Shown piece after piece: positions 1-5,519 of a stretch of 5,519 nt of DNA (the first letter of the stretch is position 1; every line of letters begins with the position of its first letter). The stretch covers positions 1 to 5,519 of the forward strand of contig CANIXE010000169.1 in NCBI GenBank assembly GCA_947470885.1, given 5' to 3'. This DNA comes from Planctomycetota bacterium (GTDB lineage Bacteria; Planctomycetota; UBA11346). A model generated the notes under the pieces. That model was given only the letters and a program-made list of their open reading frames with translations. It was not told where the DNA came from and did not search any database. The translations under genes were made by a program, and so were the position numbers.

Positions 1-1
1 A

Positions 2-697
2 CGGCTGGTCCCTGAAGCGCTTTGGGCGATTCTCTTGGGGCAAGGCGCATTCGCCGTACTGACCCACTGTCCGGGCATGTGCGGCCCCTTGATGCTCGCC
101 TTCCGCCTGCAAGGCCCGGCCGCCGGCACTCTTGCGGTGCTGGCCTACCAGGGCGGCCGGGCCACGGTCTACGCCGGCTTGGGCCTGATCGCGGGACTGG
201 TGGGCGGCGCCCTGGCCACAGCACTGGCCCGCATCCTACCCTGGGCCACCCTGGTCCTGGCGGTGGCCCTCGGCCTGGTGGCCCTGGCCCAGTTGCTGGG
301 CCGAACCCCCCGTTGGCCCAGCGTCACCCCGGGCTGGTTACAACACGTGGTAAAAACCACCGCCGGACGGGGCATCGGTCCCTCCTACCTGCTGGGCTTG
401 GGGATGGCGGCCCTGCCCTGTGGCCTCGTGCTATGGAGCCTGGGCCTTGCCGCAGCCACCGCCGATCCCCTGTGGGGGGCGACCACCATGGTTCTGCTGG
501 TGGTTCTGACCACGCCGGTCCTGATCGTCGCCCACCTGGCGGGCCGCTCGGCCACCGCGCCCTTCGCCCGCTGGGGCCAGGGTCGATTCGCCTGGGTGCC
601 CGCCGTGTTGCTCTTGGGCTCGGCCGTGTGGCTGGGCACCCTGGCCGCCCAGAAGCTCCTGGCCCACGGACCGGCGTTCTGCCTGAATTGCGGCTGA
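2..697 (+). CDS. TauE/SafE-family (DsbD_2-like) membrane protein, 5' partial
   Basis: This is a polytopic inner-membrane protein of the TauE/SafE / DsbD_2 group that commonly accompanies ccoI in cbb3 cytochrome oxidase assembly clusters, where it is thought to help copper handling. The reading frame is open from base 2 and gives 231 residues. Homologues usually have only about 20-25 residues before the first cysteine motif, so probably few codons are missing. Visible marks are H22-C-P-G-M-C27-G (the family HCxGMCG motif), a second conserved L-P139-C140-G-L motif in a later helix, and about six hydrophobic stretches (roughly residues 8-40, 45-70, 72-98, 128-150, 158-178 and 195-218). The protein ends in C227-L-N-C230-G, a CxxC pair that could bind metal. 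The TTG at 35 is in frame but leaves too short an N-terminal helix, so I do not take it as the start. The stop overlaps the start of the ATPase gene by one base. The family call is firm; the copper role is inferred from context. Confidence 0.85.
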   Translation, partial: RLVPEALWAILLGQGAFAVLTHCPGMCGPLMLAFRLQGPAAGTLAVLAYQGGRATVYAGLGLIAGLVGGALATALARILPWATLVLAVALGLVALAQLLGRTPRWPSVTPGWLQHVVKTTAGRGIGPSYLLGLGMAALPCGLVLWSLGLAAATADPLWGATTMVLLVVLTTPVLIVAHLAGRSATAPFARWGQGRFAWVPAVLLLGSAVWLGTLAAQKLLAHGPAFCLNCG

Positions 698-3063
698 TGC
701 CCATCTGCGCCCATTGCGGAGCCCCCGCCCCCGCCGGCGACCCGGCCTTCTGCTGCGGCGGCTGCGCCGCGGCGTACAGCTTGCTGCGCTCCTGTGGCCT
801 GGGGGATTTCCACAAACTCCGGGGGGACGCCCCAGCCGCGCCGGTGCAGAGCATCCAGGAAGACTGGGCCGCTTGGAGCGATCCGGCGTTCGCCACCGTC
901 CATGCCCGACCCCTACGCTCGGGTCATCAGGTGATCACCTGGGCGGTGGAAGGCATCCACTGCCCGGCCTGCATCTGGGTCCTGGAACGCCTGTCGTTCC
1001 TCGAACCTGGGGTGCTCCAGGCCACCCTGGACCTGTCCTGCCTGACCCTGCGGGTGGTCTACGACCCGGCCAAGACCGACCCCGGACGGCAAGCCGCGAC
1101 CATCGCTCGCCTGGGTTACCGGTTGCTGCCTTACCGTTCATCGGCGGAAATCGCCGCCCGCACCCGGGAGCGCCGGCGCCTGTTGCTAGGGGTGGCGGTG
1201 AGCACCGCCAGCGCAGTGGGCTCGATGCACCTGGCGATGAACCTGTACGCCGGGGACATGGTCCAGGACCTGGAAACCCACTGGCGTCATCTGTTTGGCT
1301 GGGGCTCGGTGGCGGCGGCCCTGCCCGCAGCGTTTTATGGCGCCGCCCCCTGGTGGCCTGCCCTGGGCCGGGCCGTGACCGGCCGGGGTTGGTCGGCGGA
1401 CGCCACCGGAGCCCTGGTGGTGGCCGCCGGCCTGGCCGCATCCGTGGCGGGAGTCCTGGGCAACGGGCCGGTTTACGCCGATGCCGTGGCGATGTTCGTC
1501 GCTCTGTTGCTGCTCGGCCGGCTGCTGCTTGCCACTGCCCAGGAAAAAGTCCGAACCGCCGCCGGACGTCTGGGAGGCCTACTGCCAGACCTCGCCCGCA
1601 GCCCGGATGGCACCTGGCGGGCCGCCGCCGAACTGGTCCAGGGAGCCGAGATCCTGGTGCATCCCGGCGAACGACTGCCCGCAGACGGCCGGGCCTCGGA
1701 CCTGCCGGATGGTGACGCCTGGATCGACACCATGGTCCTCACCGGCGAGGCCAAGGCCCAGCGGGTCGTCCCAGGCGAGCCCCTGTTCGCCGGCACGGTC
1801 TGCGTTGGCGGCCGGATCCGCCTGCGGGTCGAAGCCGCGGGCCGGGCCACCCGGGTCGCCGGCCTGGTGGAGCGGGCGGGCATCCTGGGCACCGCCCCCA
1901 CCGGCGACCCAGCCCTGGCGGCCTGGAGCCGCTGGGTCGGCGCCGCCGCAATCCTCGGTGGCCTGGCCCTGTGGCTGACCGGCACTGATGGCGCGACCGC
2001 CACCGCCCGGGCCATGGGCGTGCTCATGGCCGCCTGCCCCTGCGCCGTTGGCCTGGGGTTGCCCCTCCTGCGGGCCCATGCCCTGGGCTGCGCCGCCGCC
2101 CGGGGAATTCTGATTCGGGATCCGGGGCTGATCGATCGCCTGACCCTGCTTCGCCACGCCGTCCTCGACAAAACCGGAACCCTGACCCGGGGCCAGGTGG
2201 TGATCACGGCCTGGGGATGGTTGGCGGAGCCCGTTGGGACGGACCGGGCCACGGTGATCGCCCTGGCGGTGGCCGGCGAACGCCAGGCCCGGCATCCCCT
2301 GGCTGCCGCCCTGGTGGCCTGGGCGGGAGAAGTCCCGGATCTGGCCATCGCATCCTGGGAGGAAATCCCCGGTGCCGGCCTGCGGATCCGTACCGAATCC
2401 GGTGAATTGCGCCTGGGCACCACGCAATTCACCGGGGTCGACCTGGGGACGGACCCGACCCTGGTCCTGGGTGTGTCGTGGGCCGGCCACCCCCTGGCCC
2501 GGATCACCGCCAGCGATCCCCTACGGGAAGACGCCCAGAGCTTTGTCTCCTGGCTGGAACAACGGGAACTGTCGGTCCATCTCGCCAGCGGCGACCGGGA
2601 GGCCGCCGCCCGCCATGCCGGCCAAATCCTGGGCCTGGGGGAGGACCGCATCCACGGGGACTGCACCCCCGAAGCGAAAGAAACCCTGGTGCGCCGCCTG
2701 GATGGCCCGGTGCTGATGGTGGGAGATGGAGTCAACGATGCAGGGGCCTTGGCCGCCGCCGCCGCCGGAGTGGCAGTGCGGGGCGGCCTGGCCGCGGCGC
2801 TGGAAGGCAGCCACGTGTTCATCACCGATGCCGGGGAGGCCTTGGCCCGGGTCCGGGATTTGATCCAAGGCGCCGCCCAGGTTCGTCGCCGGGAACACGT
2901 GCTGATCGCCTGGAGCTGGATCTACAACTTGGTCGCCGTGGTGGGTGCACTGGCGGGTTGGTGGGGCCCTCTGGGCTGCGCGGTGGCGATGCCTCTCAGT
3001 TCCCTGCTGGCCGTCTGGTGGGCCAGGCGGGGTGATCCGTTCAACTCTGCTTCACGGACCTGA
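697..3063 (+). CDS. ccoI: CcoI/FixI-type heavy-metal (copper) translocating P1B ATPase
   Basis: A 788-residue cation-export ATPase, normal length for CcoI/FixI, which pumps copper across the inner membrane for cbb3 oxidase assembly. The N-terminus has a cysteine-rich zinc-ribbon-like metal-binding domain (C4xxC7, then C19-C-G-G-C23) typical of the CcoI class. An HMA domain with G86-I-H-C89-P-A-C92 follows. After paired N-terminal helices come the actuator motif T349-G-E-A352, the transmembrane metal site C447-P-C449, the phosphorylation site D491-K-T-G-T-L-T, the nucleotide-binding H533-P534 and P558-G-A-G561-L, and the hinge G676-D-G-V-N-D681. The last helices carry Y743-N744 and M765-P-L-S768-S769, the expected copper ligand motifs. 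TGEA replaces the usual TGES/TGEP, and CPCAVGLGLP replaces CPCALGLATP. I start at ATG 697 because it gives the family N-terminus and overlaps the upstream stop (TGATG); the frame is open further upstream, but that stretch reads as a shadow of the TauE gene. No ccoS follows. Copper specificity is inferred. Confidence 0.92.
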   Translation: MPICAHCGAPAPAGDPAFCCGGCAAAYSLLRSCGLGDFHKLRGDAPAAPVQSIQEDWAAWSDPAFATVHARPLRSGHQVITWAVEGIHCPACIWVLERLSFLEPGVLQATLDLSCLTLRVVYDPAKTDPGRQAATIARLGYRLLPYRSSAEIAARTRERRRLLLGVAVSTASAVGSMHLAMNLYAGDMVQDLETHWRHLFGWGSVAAALPAAFYGAAPWWPALGRAVTGRGWSADATGALVVAAGLAASVAGVLGNGPVYADAVAMFVALLLLGRLLLATAQEKVRTAAGRLGGLLPDLARSPDGTWRAAAELVQGAEILVHPGERLPADGRASDLPDGDAWIDTMVLTGEAKAQRVVPGEPLFAGTVCVGGRIRLRVEAAGRATRVAGLVERAGILGTAPTGDPALAAWSRWVGAAAILGGLALWLTGTDGATATARAMGVLMAACPCAVGLGLPLLRAHALGCAAARGILIRDPGLIDRLTLLRHAVLDKTGTLTRGQVVITAWGWLAEPVGTDRATVIALAVAGERQARHPLAAALVAWAGEVPDLAIASWEEIPGAGLRIRTESGELRLGTTQFTGVDLGTDPTLVLGVSWAGHPLARITASDPLREDAQSFVSWLEQRELSVHLASGDREAAARHAGQILGLGEDRIHGDCTPEAKETLVRRLDGPVLMVGDGVNDAGALAAAAAGVAVRGGLAAALEGSHVFITDAGEALARVRDLIQGAAQVRRREHVLIAWSWIYNLVAVVGALAGWWGPLGCAVAMPLSSLLAVWWARRGDPFNSASRT

Positions 3064-3351
3064 AGCCGAATCCCGCTCGACATGGATGACCTGGGACGGA
3101 CAGCCACCGGCGACAAATGACAGGAATTCCTCAGTCTTGGCGTCAATCGCCCCGGAGCGCAGGCGGCTGCGCTCGGTCAGATTGTCGTCAGTGACGCCGT
3201 CCTCCCGGGCTGAGCCGCGTATCTGGCATCCGCCTGCACCATCCTGGAACACCTCGGGAATCAGGTGCTGACACCAATGACAGCAAATGCAGCCGGCTGA
3301 AATCCAGACCCGGGTGGTATCTGGAGGGGCTATAGTTGCGTTAGTGCTCAT
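3052..3351 (-). CDS. Single-cluster [4Fe-4S] ferredoxin
   Basis: A 99-residue soluble electron carrier. The cluster motif is C21-I-C23-C24-H-W-C27 followed by I31-P-E-V-F, and a remote C84-P near the C-terminus. C21, C24, C27 and C84 match the four ligands of single-[4Fe-4S] ferredoxins (Fer4_13/Fer4_15-like). The place of the extra cysteine found in two-cluster ferredoxins is I31, so a second cluster is not expected. Oddities are the additional C23 and C42 and a long acidic/polar stretch between C27 and C84 (57 positions apart, longer than in the small thermophile ferredoxins). An upstream ATG at 3366 would add five residues, but the start at 3351 has the better ribosome site (AGGGA, 5 nt away). 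The gene converges on the P-type ATPase gene and overlaps its last 12 bp, and diverges from the Rrf2 regulator, which may control it. The redox partner is unknown. Confidence 0.82.
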   Translation of the reverse strand: MSTNATIAPPDTTRVWISAGCICCHWCQHLIPEVFQDGAGGCQIRGSAREDGVTDDNLTERSRLRSGAIDAKTEEFLSFVAGGCPSQVIHVERDSASGP

Positions 3352-3356
3352 GAGAA

Positions 3357-3361
3357 TCCCT
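3357..3361 (-). promoter_or_regulatory. Ribosome binding site deciding the ferredoxin start
   Basis: On the minus strand AGGGA lies 5 nt before ATG 3351. The alternative ATG at 3366 has only a weak GCGAG-like sequence before it. This favours the shorter protein. The first base pairs of this site are part of a CTAG tetranucleotide (3360-3363), so a protein bound there could also block translation or transcription. Confidence 0.5.
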
Positions 3362-3374
3362 AGCATTGTGCTCG

Positions 3375-3390
3375 CTAGCCCATCGGCTAG
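3375..3390. repeat. Inverted repeat, candidate Rrf2 operator
   Basis: CTAGCC and GGCTAG form perfect 6-bp arms around a 4-base CATC spacer. A further CTAGC at 3360-3364 is in inverted relation to GCTAG at 3374-3378, with 9 bases between. Three CTAG tetranucleotides thus fall within 31 bp (3360, 3375, 3387), although CTAG is scarce in the rest of the window. As DNA it could be a dimer binding site; in a ferredoxin mRNA starting upstream it could also form a short hairpin in the leader. The symmetry is seen directly; the regulatory role is inferred from position between an Rrf2 gene and its divergent neighbour. Confidence 0.45.
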
Positions 3391-3456
3391 ACATTATTAC
3401 AAAGCACGGCATTCGCATCTTCTCGTCTGAAACTCTCTATCCCGGTAACCCCCTTT

Positions 3457-3981
3457 ATGATTTCCCAGACTGCTGAATACGCCCTGCGGGCGATCGTCTA
3501 CCTGGCGGACCACCCCGGTGAAGCCCATACTGCCGAGCGCATCGCTGCCGGCACCAAGGTTCCCGTCGGCTACCTCGCCAAAATCATGCAAGGACTCTCC
3601 AAGTCCAAGCTGGTCACCAGCCAACGTGGCCTGTACGGCGGCTTCACCCTGGTGAAGGCCGCCGCCGATCTGACGATTTATGAAGTCGTCCAGGCGGTGG
3701 ATCCGATCAATCGGATCACTTCATGTCCTCTAGGGATCGAAAACCACGGCAATGATCTGTGCCCCCTCCACCGGGGCCTGGACAATGCCATGGGCGGTGT
3801 GGAAATGACCTTCCGCCGGACCACGATCCAGCAATTGCTGAGCCAGACCGGCGAAAACCGCCCCCTGTGCGGCTTCCCCCTGTTGGCCGAGGCCGCCCGG
3901 ACCGCCAAGCTGGCCGACAAGGCGACTGAAAAAACTGACAAGACAACTGAAAAAGCTGACAAGCCAGTGAAGAAACCCTGA
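3457..3981 (+). CDS. Rrf2-family transcriptional regulator with possible Fe-S or redox sensing
   Basis: A 174-residue DNA-binding regulator of the Rrf2 family (IscR, NsrR, RirA, CymR group). It begins with the canonical M-I-S-Q-T-A-E7-Y-A-L-R-A segment, followed by a winged helix-turn-helix (about residues 24-66, recognition region around V35-P-V-G-Y-L and wing S55-Q-R-G-L-Y-G-G). A dimerisation helix and sensing loop follow. The loop has C90 and C102-P-L-H105. This matches the IscR ligand positions C92, C104 and H107 by spacing, but the middle cysteine is N96. Another cysteine is C138. From about residue 150 the family fold ends and a Lys/Thr/Asp-rich tail with 7-residue repeats is added. 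The gene forms an operon with osmC (2 bp gap) and diverges from the ferredoxin gene. The family is certain. Whether it binds an Fe-S cluster, and which signal it reads, cannot be told from sequence. Confidence 0.9.
   Translation: MISQTAEYALRAIVYLADHPGEAHTAERIAAGTKVPVGYLAKIMQGLSKSKLVTSQRGLYGGFTLVKAAADLTIYEVVQAVDPINRITSCPLGIENHGNDLCPLHRGLDNAMGGVEMTFRRTTIQQLLSQTGENRPLCGFPLLAEAARTAKLADKATEKTDKTTEKADKPVKKP
3916..3978 (+). repeat. Three 21-bp tandem units coding a D-K-x-T-E-K-x tail
   Basis: The end of the Rrf2 gene consists of three in-frame 21-bp units starting at 3916, 3937 and 3958. They encode D-K-A-T-E-K-T, D-K-T-T-E-K-A and the degenerate D-K-P-V-K-K-P. The first two units are nearly identical at base level and are A-rich against a GC-rich background, which suggests recent slippage duplication. 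The result is a flexible, strongly basic C-terminal tail outside the Rrf2 fold. Confidence 0.75.
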
Positions 3982-3983
3982 CC

Positions 3984-4397
3984 ATGGTCCCCATTTCCAT
4001 CAGTTATCTCGGCGATCTCCGGGGCATCGCCCTCCATGGCCCGTCCCGAACCGGCCTGATCACCGATGCCCCGGTGGATAATCATGGCAAGGGAGAGTCC
4101 TTCTCGCCCACCGACCTGGTCGCGACCTCGTTGGCCTCGTGCATCCTCACCACCATGGCGATCGTCGCCCAGCGGGATGGTCTGCGCCTGGATGGGGCCA
4201 CCGCCGCCGTGGAAAAGCATATGTCCAGCCAACCGCCCAGGAAAATCGCCAAAATCGTTGTCCGCCTGGCCTTGCCCCCGGGCATCCCGCTAGAGCGGCA
4301 AAAAATCCTCGAACGGGCTGCACATACCTGTCCGGTGGCCTTGAGCCTGCACCCCGAAGTCGAACAAATCATTACCTTTCAATGGCGAGATTGCTGA
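3984..4397 (+). CDS. OsmC-family protein (thiol peroxidase-like)
   Basis: A 137-residue cytosolic protein of the OsmC/Ohr superfamily, usual length for the YhfA-like branch. Members form intertwined dimers and many reduce organic hydroperoxides with a pair of cysteines. Both are present: C53 in S-P-T-D-L-V-A-T-S-L-A-S-C at the head of the central helix, and C116 in H-T-C-P-V. Glycine-rich G35-K-G-E-S-F is the conserved lead into the helix, and E38 is a candidate active-site acid. The start follows the Rrf2 stop by 2 bp, with no strong Shine-Dalgarno site, so translation is probably coupled. Co-transcription with a redox-type regulator fits a peroxide or thiol stress role. The actual substrate is unknown; OsmC, Ohr and YhfA branches cannot be separated safely by eye. 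Confidence 0.88.
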   Translation: MVPISISYLGDLRGIALHGPSRTGLITDAPVDNHGKGESFSPTDLVATSLASCILTTMAIVAQRDGLRLDGATAAVEKHMSSQPPRKIAKIVVRLALPPGIPLERQKILERAAHTCPVALSLHPEVEQIITFQWRDC

Positions 4398-4506
4398 ATT
4401 CTTGAGACACGCCCCGACATCTCATTCATCCCTTTTTAAAAGAGCGTAATTTCACTGGTTTATCGCGGCAAACTCATAAGAGGTTTCCTCCCTCGTCCGC
4501 GGTCCC
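4398..4506 (+). promoter_or_regulatory. Intergenic gap, probable promoter region of the kinase gene
   Basis: This 109-bp stretch is more AT-rich than the genes around it. TTGAGA (4402-4407) resembles a -35 box (five of six bases), but no good -10 box lies 16-18 bases downstream. CTTTTTAAAAG (4432-4442) is a short A/T palindrome without a GC stem. AAGAGG (4478-4483) looks like a Shine-Dalgarno sequence but is 23 bases from the ATG, too far for normal use, and an in-frame TAA at 4477 prevents a longer protein. I see no convincing terminator for the Rrf2-osmC unit. Confidence 0.3.
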
Positions 4507-5519
4507 ATGTCAAAATCCATCAGTAGAACCAACGTCGCGGTTTCGCCTCCAGGAACCCGGAGGACAACTTCCAGCGCGGAATGGTCTGCCGCCGGCACCG
4601 CCCAGGATCCCCTGATCGGGACTACGATTGGGAATTATCGGATTGCCGAACTGATCGGCTACGGTGGCATGGGCCTGGTCTATCGGGGAATCCATGTGGA
4701 CCTGGAACGGCCCGTGGCGATCAAACTCATCCATCCCGATCGGTTGGCAGACGGCCAAGCCGCCCGTTTTGCCCGGGAGGCCCGGACCGCCTCGGCGGTC
4801 AGCCATTCGAATGTGGTGAGGGTCTATGACTTCGGTGAACTGGACGGACGCTCCTACCTGATTTCGGAATTCGTCGCCGGTGAAAACCTCCAGCGGATCC
4901 TGGATCGCCAAGGCACCTTGTCCCTGGCAGATGCCGGTTCGTACATCATCCAGACCCTGGACGGCTTACGGGCCATTGCCGCCTGTGGTATGATCCATCG
5001 GGACATCAAGCCTGAAAATCTGCTGATCACCGCCCAGCAGCAGGTCAAGATCACCGATTTCGGTTTGGCCAAAGATGTCCAATCGATGGAGTTAACAGTA
5101 CATGGCGAATTTTTAGGCACCCCGTTGTACATGGCCGCCGAGCAGTGGGCGAATCGCCCCCTCGATCATCGCACTGATCAATACTGTTTAGGCGTGGCCG
5201 CCTACCGGATGCTCACCGGTACCATGCCCTACCAGGGCGAATCGATGATCGAGATCTACCAAGCAACCCGGGAGACCAAACCCCGGGCCCCCATCGATCT
5301 GGATCCCCGGATCTCCCCTGCGGCCTCCCAGGCGGTGATGCGGATGCTCCGGCCTGATCCAGCCGACCGCTTCCCCGACCACACCGCATGCATGGCGGCC
5401 TGGGAAGATGTGTTGCGAATGAGCGATCCGCCTCCCCGCATGGCAAAATCGTCTCCTCAGGTGTTCCCCTCGGTAGGGCCGACTCGTGTCTTGGTGGAAA
5501 CGGAGTTGCCCCCACTCCC
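4507..5519 (+). CDS. Ser/Thr protein kinase (PknB/Hanks type), 3' partial
   Basis: A Hanks-type Ser/Thr kinase; 337 residues are visible and the frame is open at the right edge. A Ser/Thr-rich leader of about 40 residues precedes the catalytic domain (about 44-305). Catalytic marks are all present: glycine loop I50-G-Y-G-G-M-G-L-V-Y-R, ATP lysine K73 in V-A-I-K, helix C glutamate E91, catalytic loop H164-R-D166-I-K-P-E-N171, metal-binding D184-F-G186, activation segment ending G204-T-P-L-Y-M-A-A-E212-Q, D224 of subdomain IX and R288 of subdomain XI. The usual M-A-P-E-Q is M-A-A-E-Q here. With K73, D166 and D184 intact the enzyme should be active. The part after residue 305 is proline/serine-rich linker with no membrane segment yet; such kinases often continue into a transmembrane helix and a sensor domain, which would lie outside. 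ATG 4507 is the only sensible start, as an in-frame stop lies at 4477. TTA leucine codons occur here but are rare in the copper genes. Substrates are unknown. Confidence 0.93.
   Translation, partial: MSKSISRTNVAVSPPGTRRTTSSAEWSAAGTAQDPLIGTTIGNYRIAELIGYGGMGLVYRGIHVDLERPVAIKLIHPDRLADGQAARFAREARTASAVSHSNVVRVYDFGELDGRSYLISEFVAGENLQRILDRQGTLSLADAGSYIIQTLDGLRAIAACGMIHRDIKPENLLITAQQQVKITDFGLAKDVQSMELTVHGEFLGTPLYMAAEQWANRPLDHRTDQYCLGVAAYRMLTGTMPYQGESMIEIYQATRETKPRAPIDLDPRISPAASQAVMRMLRPDPADRFPDHTACMAAWEDVLRMSDPPPRMAKSSPQVFPSVGPTRVLVETELPPL

Larger units (their letters stand above)
3352..3456. promoter_or_regulatory. Divergent ferredoxin / Rrf2 control region
   Basis: These 105 bp separate two divergent genes and must hold both promoters. 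The stretch is visibly more AT-rich than the flanking coding sequence. On the minus strand AATAAT (3393-3398) matches five of six bases of a sigma-70 -10 box, but no good -35 box is placed upstream of it. On the plus strand TTGTGC (3366-3371) is a possible -35, but the spacing to CATTAT (3392-3397) is too long. The start of the Rrf2 gene has no recognisable Shine-Dalgarno sequence. Rrf2-family regulators usually bind their own promoter, so an operator here is likely; the inverted repeat at 3375-3390 is the best candidate. The boundaries of both promoters are uncertain. Confidence 0.5.

Noticed and set aside
22..696. Upstream extension of the P-type ATPase reading frame by 225 codons
   Set aside because: The extension is rich in Arg, Pro and Gly, has no family match, and lies over the TauE gene in another frame. 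The ATG at 697 gives the correct CcoI N-terminus.
1473..2825. Long minus-strand open frame of 450 codons
   Set aside because: It is antisense to the ATPase, rich in Arg, Ala and Pro, and shows no domain; it is a product of high GC at third positions.
2945..3271. Plus-strand frame of 108 codons across the ATPase/ferredoxin junction
   Set aside because: No recognisable motif, and it overlaps both the conserved ATPase C-terminus and the ferredoxin with its cluster motif.
3678..4232. Minus-strand frame of 184 codons over Rrf2 and OsmC
   Set aside because: Antisense to two genes with clear family motifs; its protein has low complexity and no known fold.
4432..4442. CTTTTTAAAAG as a terminator after osmC
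   Set aside because: A/T palindrome with no GC stem and no loop, so it cannot form an intrinsic terminator hairpin.
5188..5515. Minus-strand frames of 61-100 codons inside the kinase gene
   Set aside because: They overlap the conserved C-lobe of the kinase and have no ribosome site or motif.

Overview
The window is a GC-rich, densely coded bacterial segment with six protein genes and no RNA gene, insertion sequence or CRISPR array that I can see. Codons mostly end in G or C, and Shine-Dalgarno sites are weak or absent before most starts. A large Ser/Thr protein kinase of the PknB type and a small ferredoxin with a G-C-I-C-C cluster motif sit beside cbb3-oxidase assembly genes. This combination looks most like a Planctomycetota or similar environmental lineage. 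That assignment is an inference from gene style, not from a marker gene.

Positions 2-3063 (+) hold a copper/oxidase-maturation pair. The first gene is a TauE/SafE (DsbD_2-like) membrane protein whose first few codons lie outside the window. The second is a complete heavy-metal P1B-type ATPase of the CcoI/FixI class. They overlap by one base (TGATG), so they are almost certainly translated together. In known cbb3 clusters such proteins deliver copper to the oxidase. The oxidase genes themselves are not in this window.

Positions 3052-3351 (-) hold a small single-cluster [4Fe-4S] ferredoxin. It is convergent with, and overlaps by 12 bp, the end of the ATPase gene. It is divergent from an Rrf2-family regulator (3457-3981, +). 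The 105-bp gap between them carries a 6-bp inverted repeat and three CTAG tetranucleotides within 31 bp, a plausible operator. The Rrf2 gene is followed after 2 bp by an OsmC-family thiol peroxidase-like gene (3984-4397, +). Ferredoxin, Rrf2 and OsmC therefore look like a small redox or Fe-S responsive unit placed next to a copper-handling operon.

After a 109-bp, more AT-rich gap, a Ser/Thr protein kinase gene starts at 4507 (+) and runs off the right end. The kinase domain is complete and the C-terminal part is missing.

I see no convincing evidence of a wholly new system. The points most worth checking are the altered cysteine set of the Rrf2 protein, the CTAG-rich divergent region, the unusual ferredoxin, and the CxxC motifs at the junction of the two copper genes.
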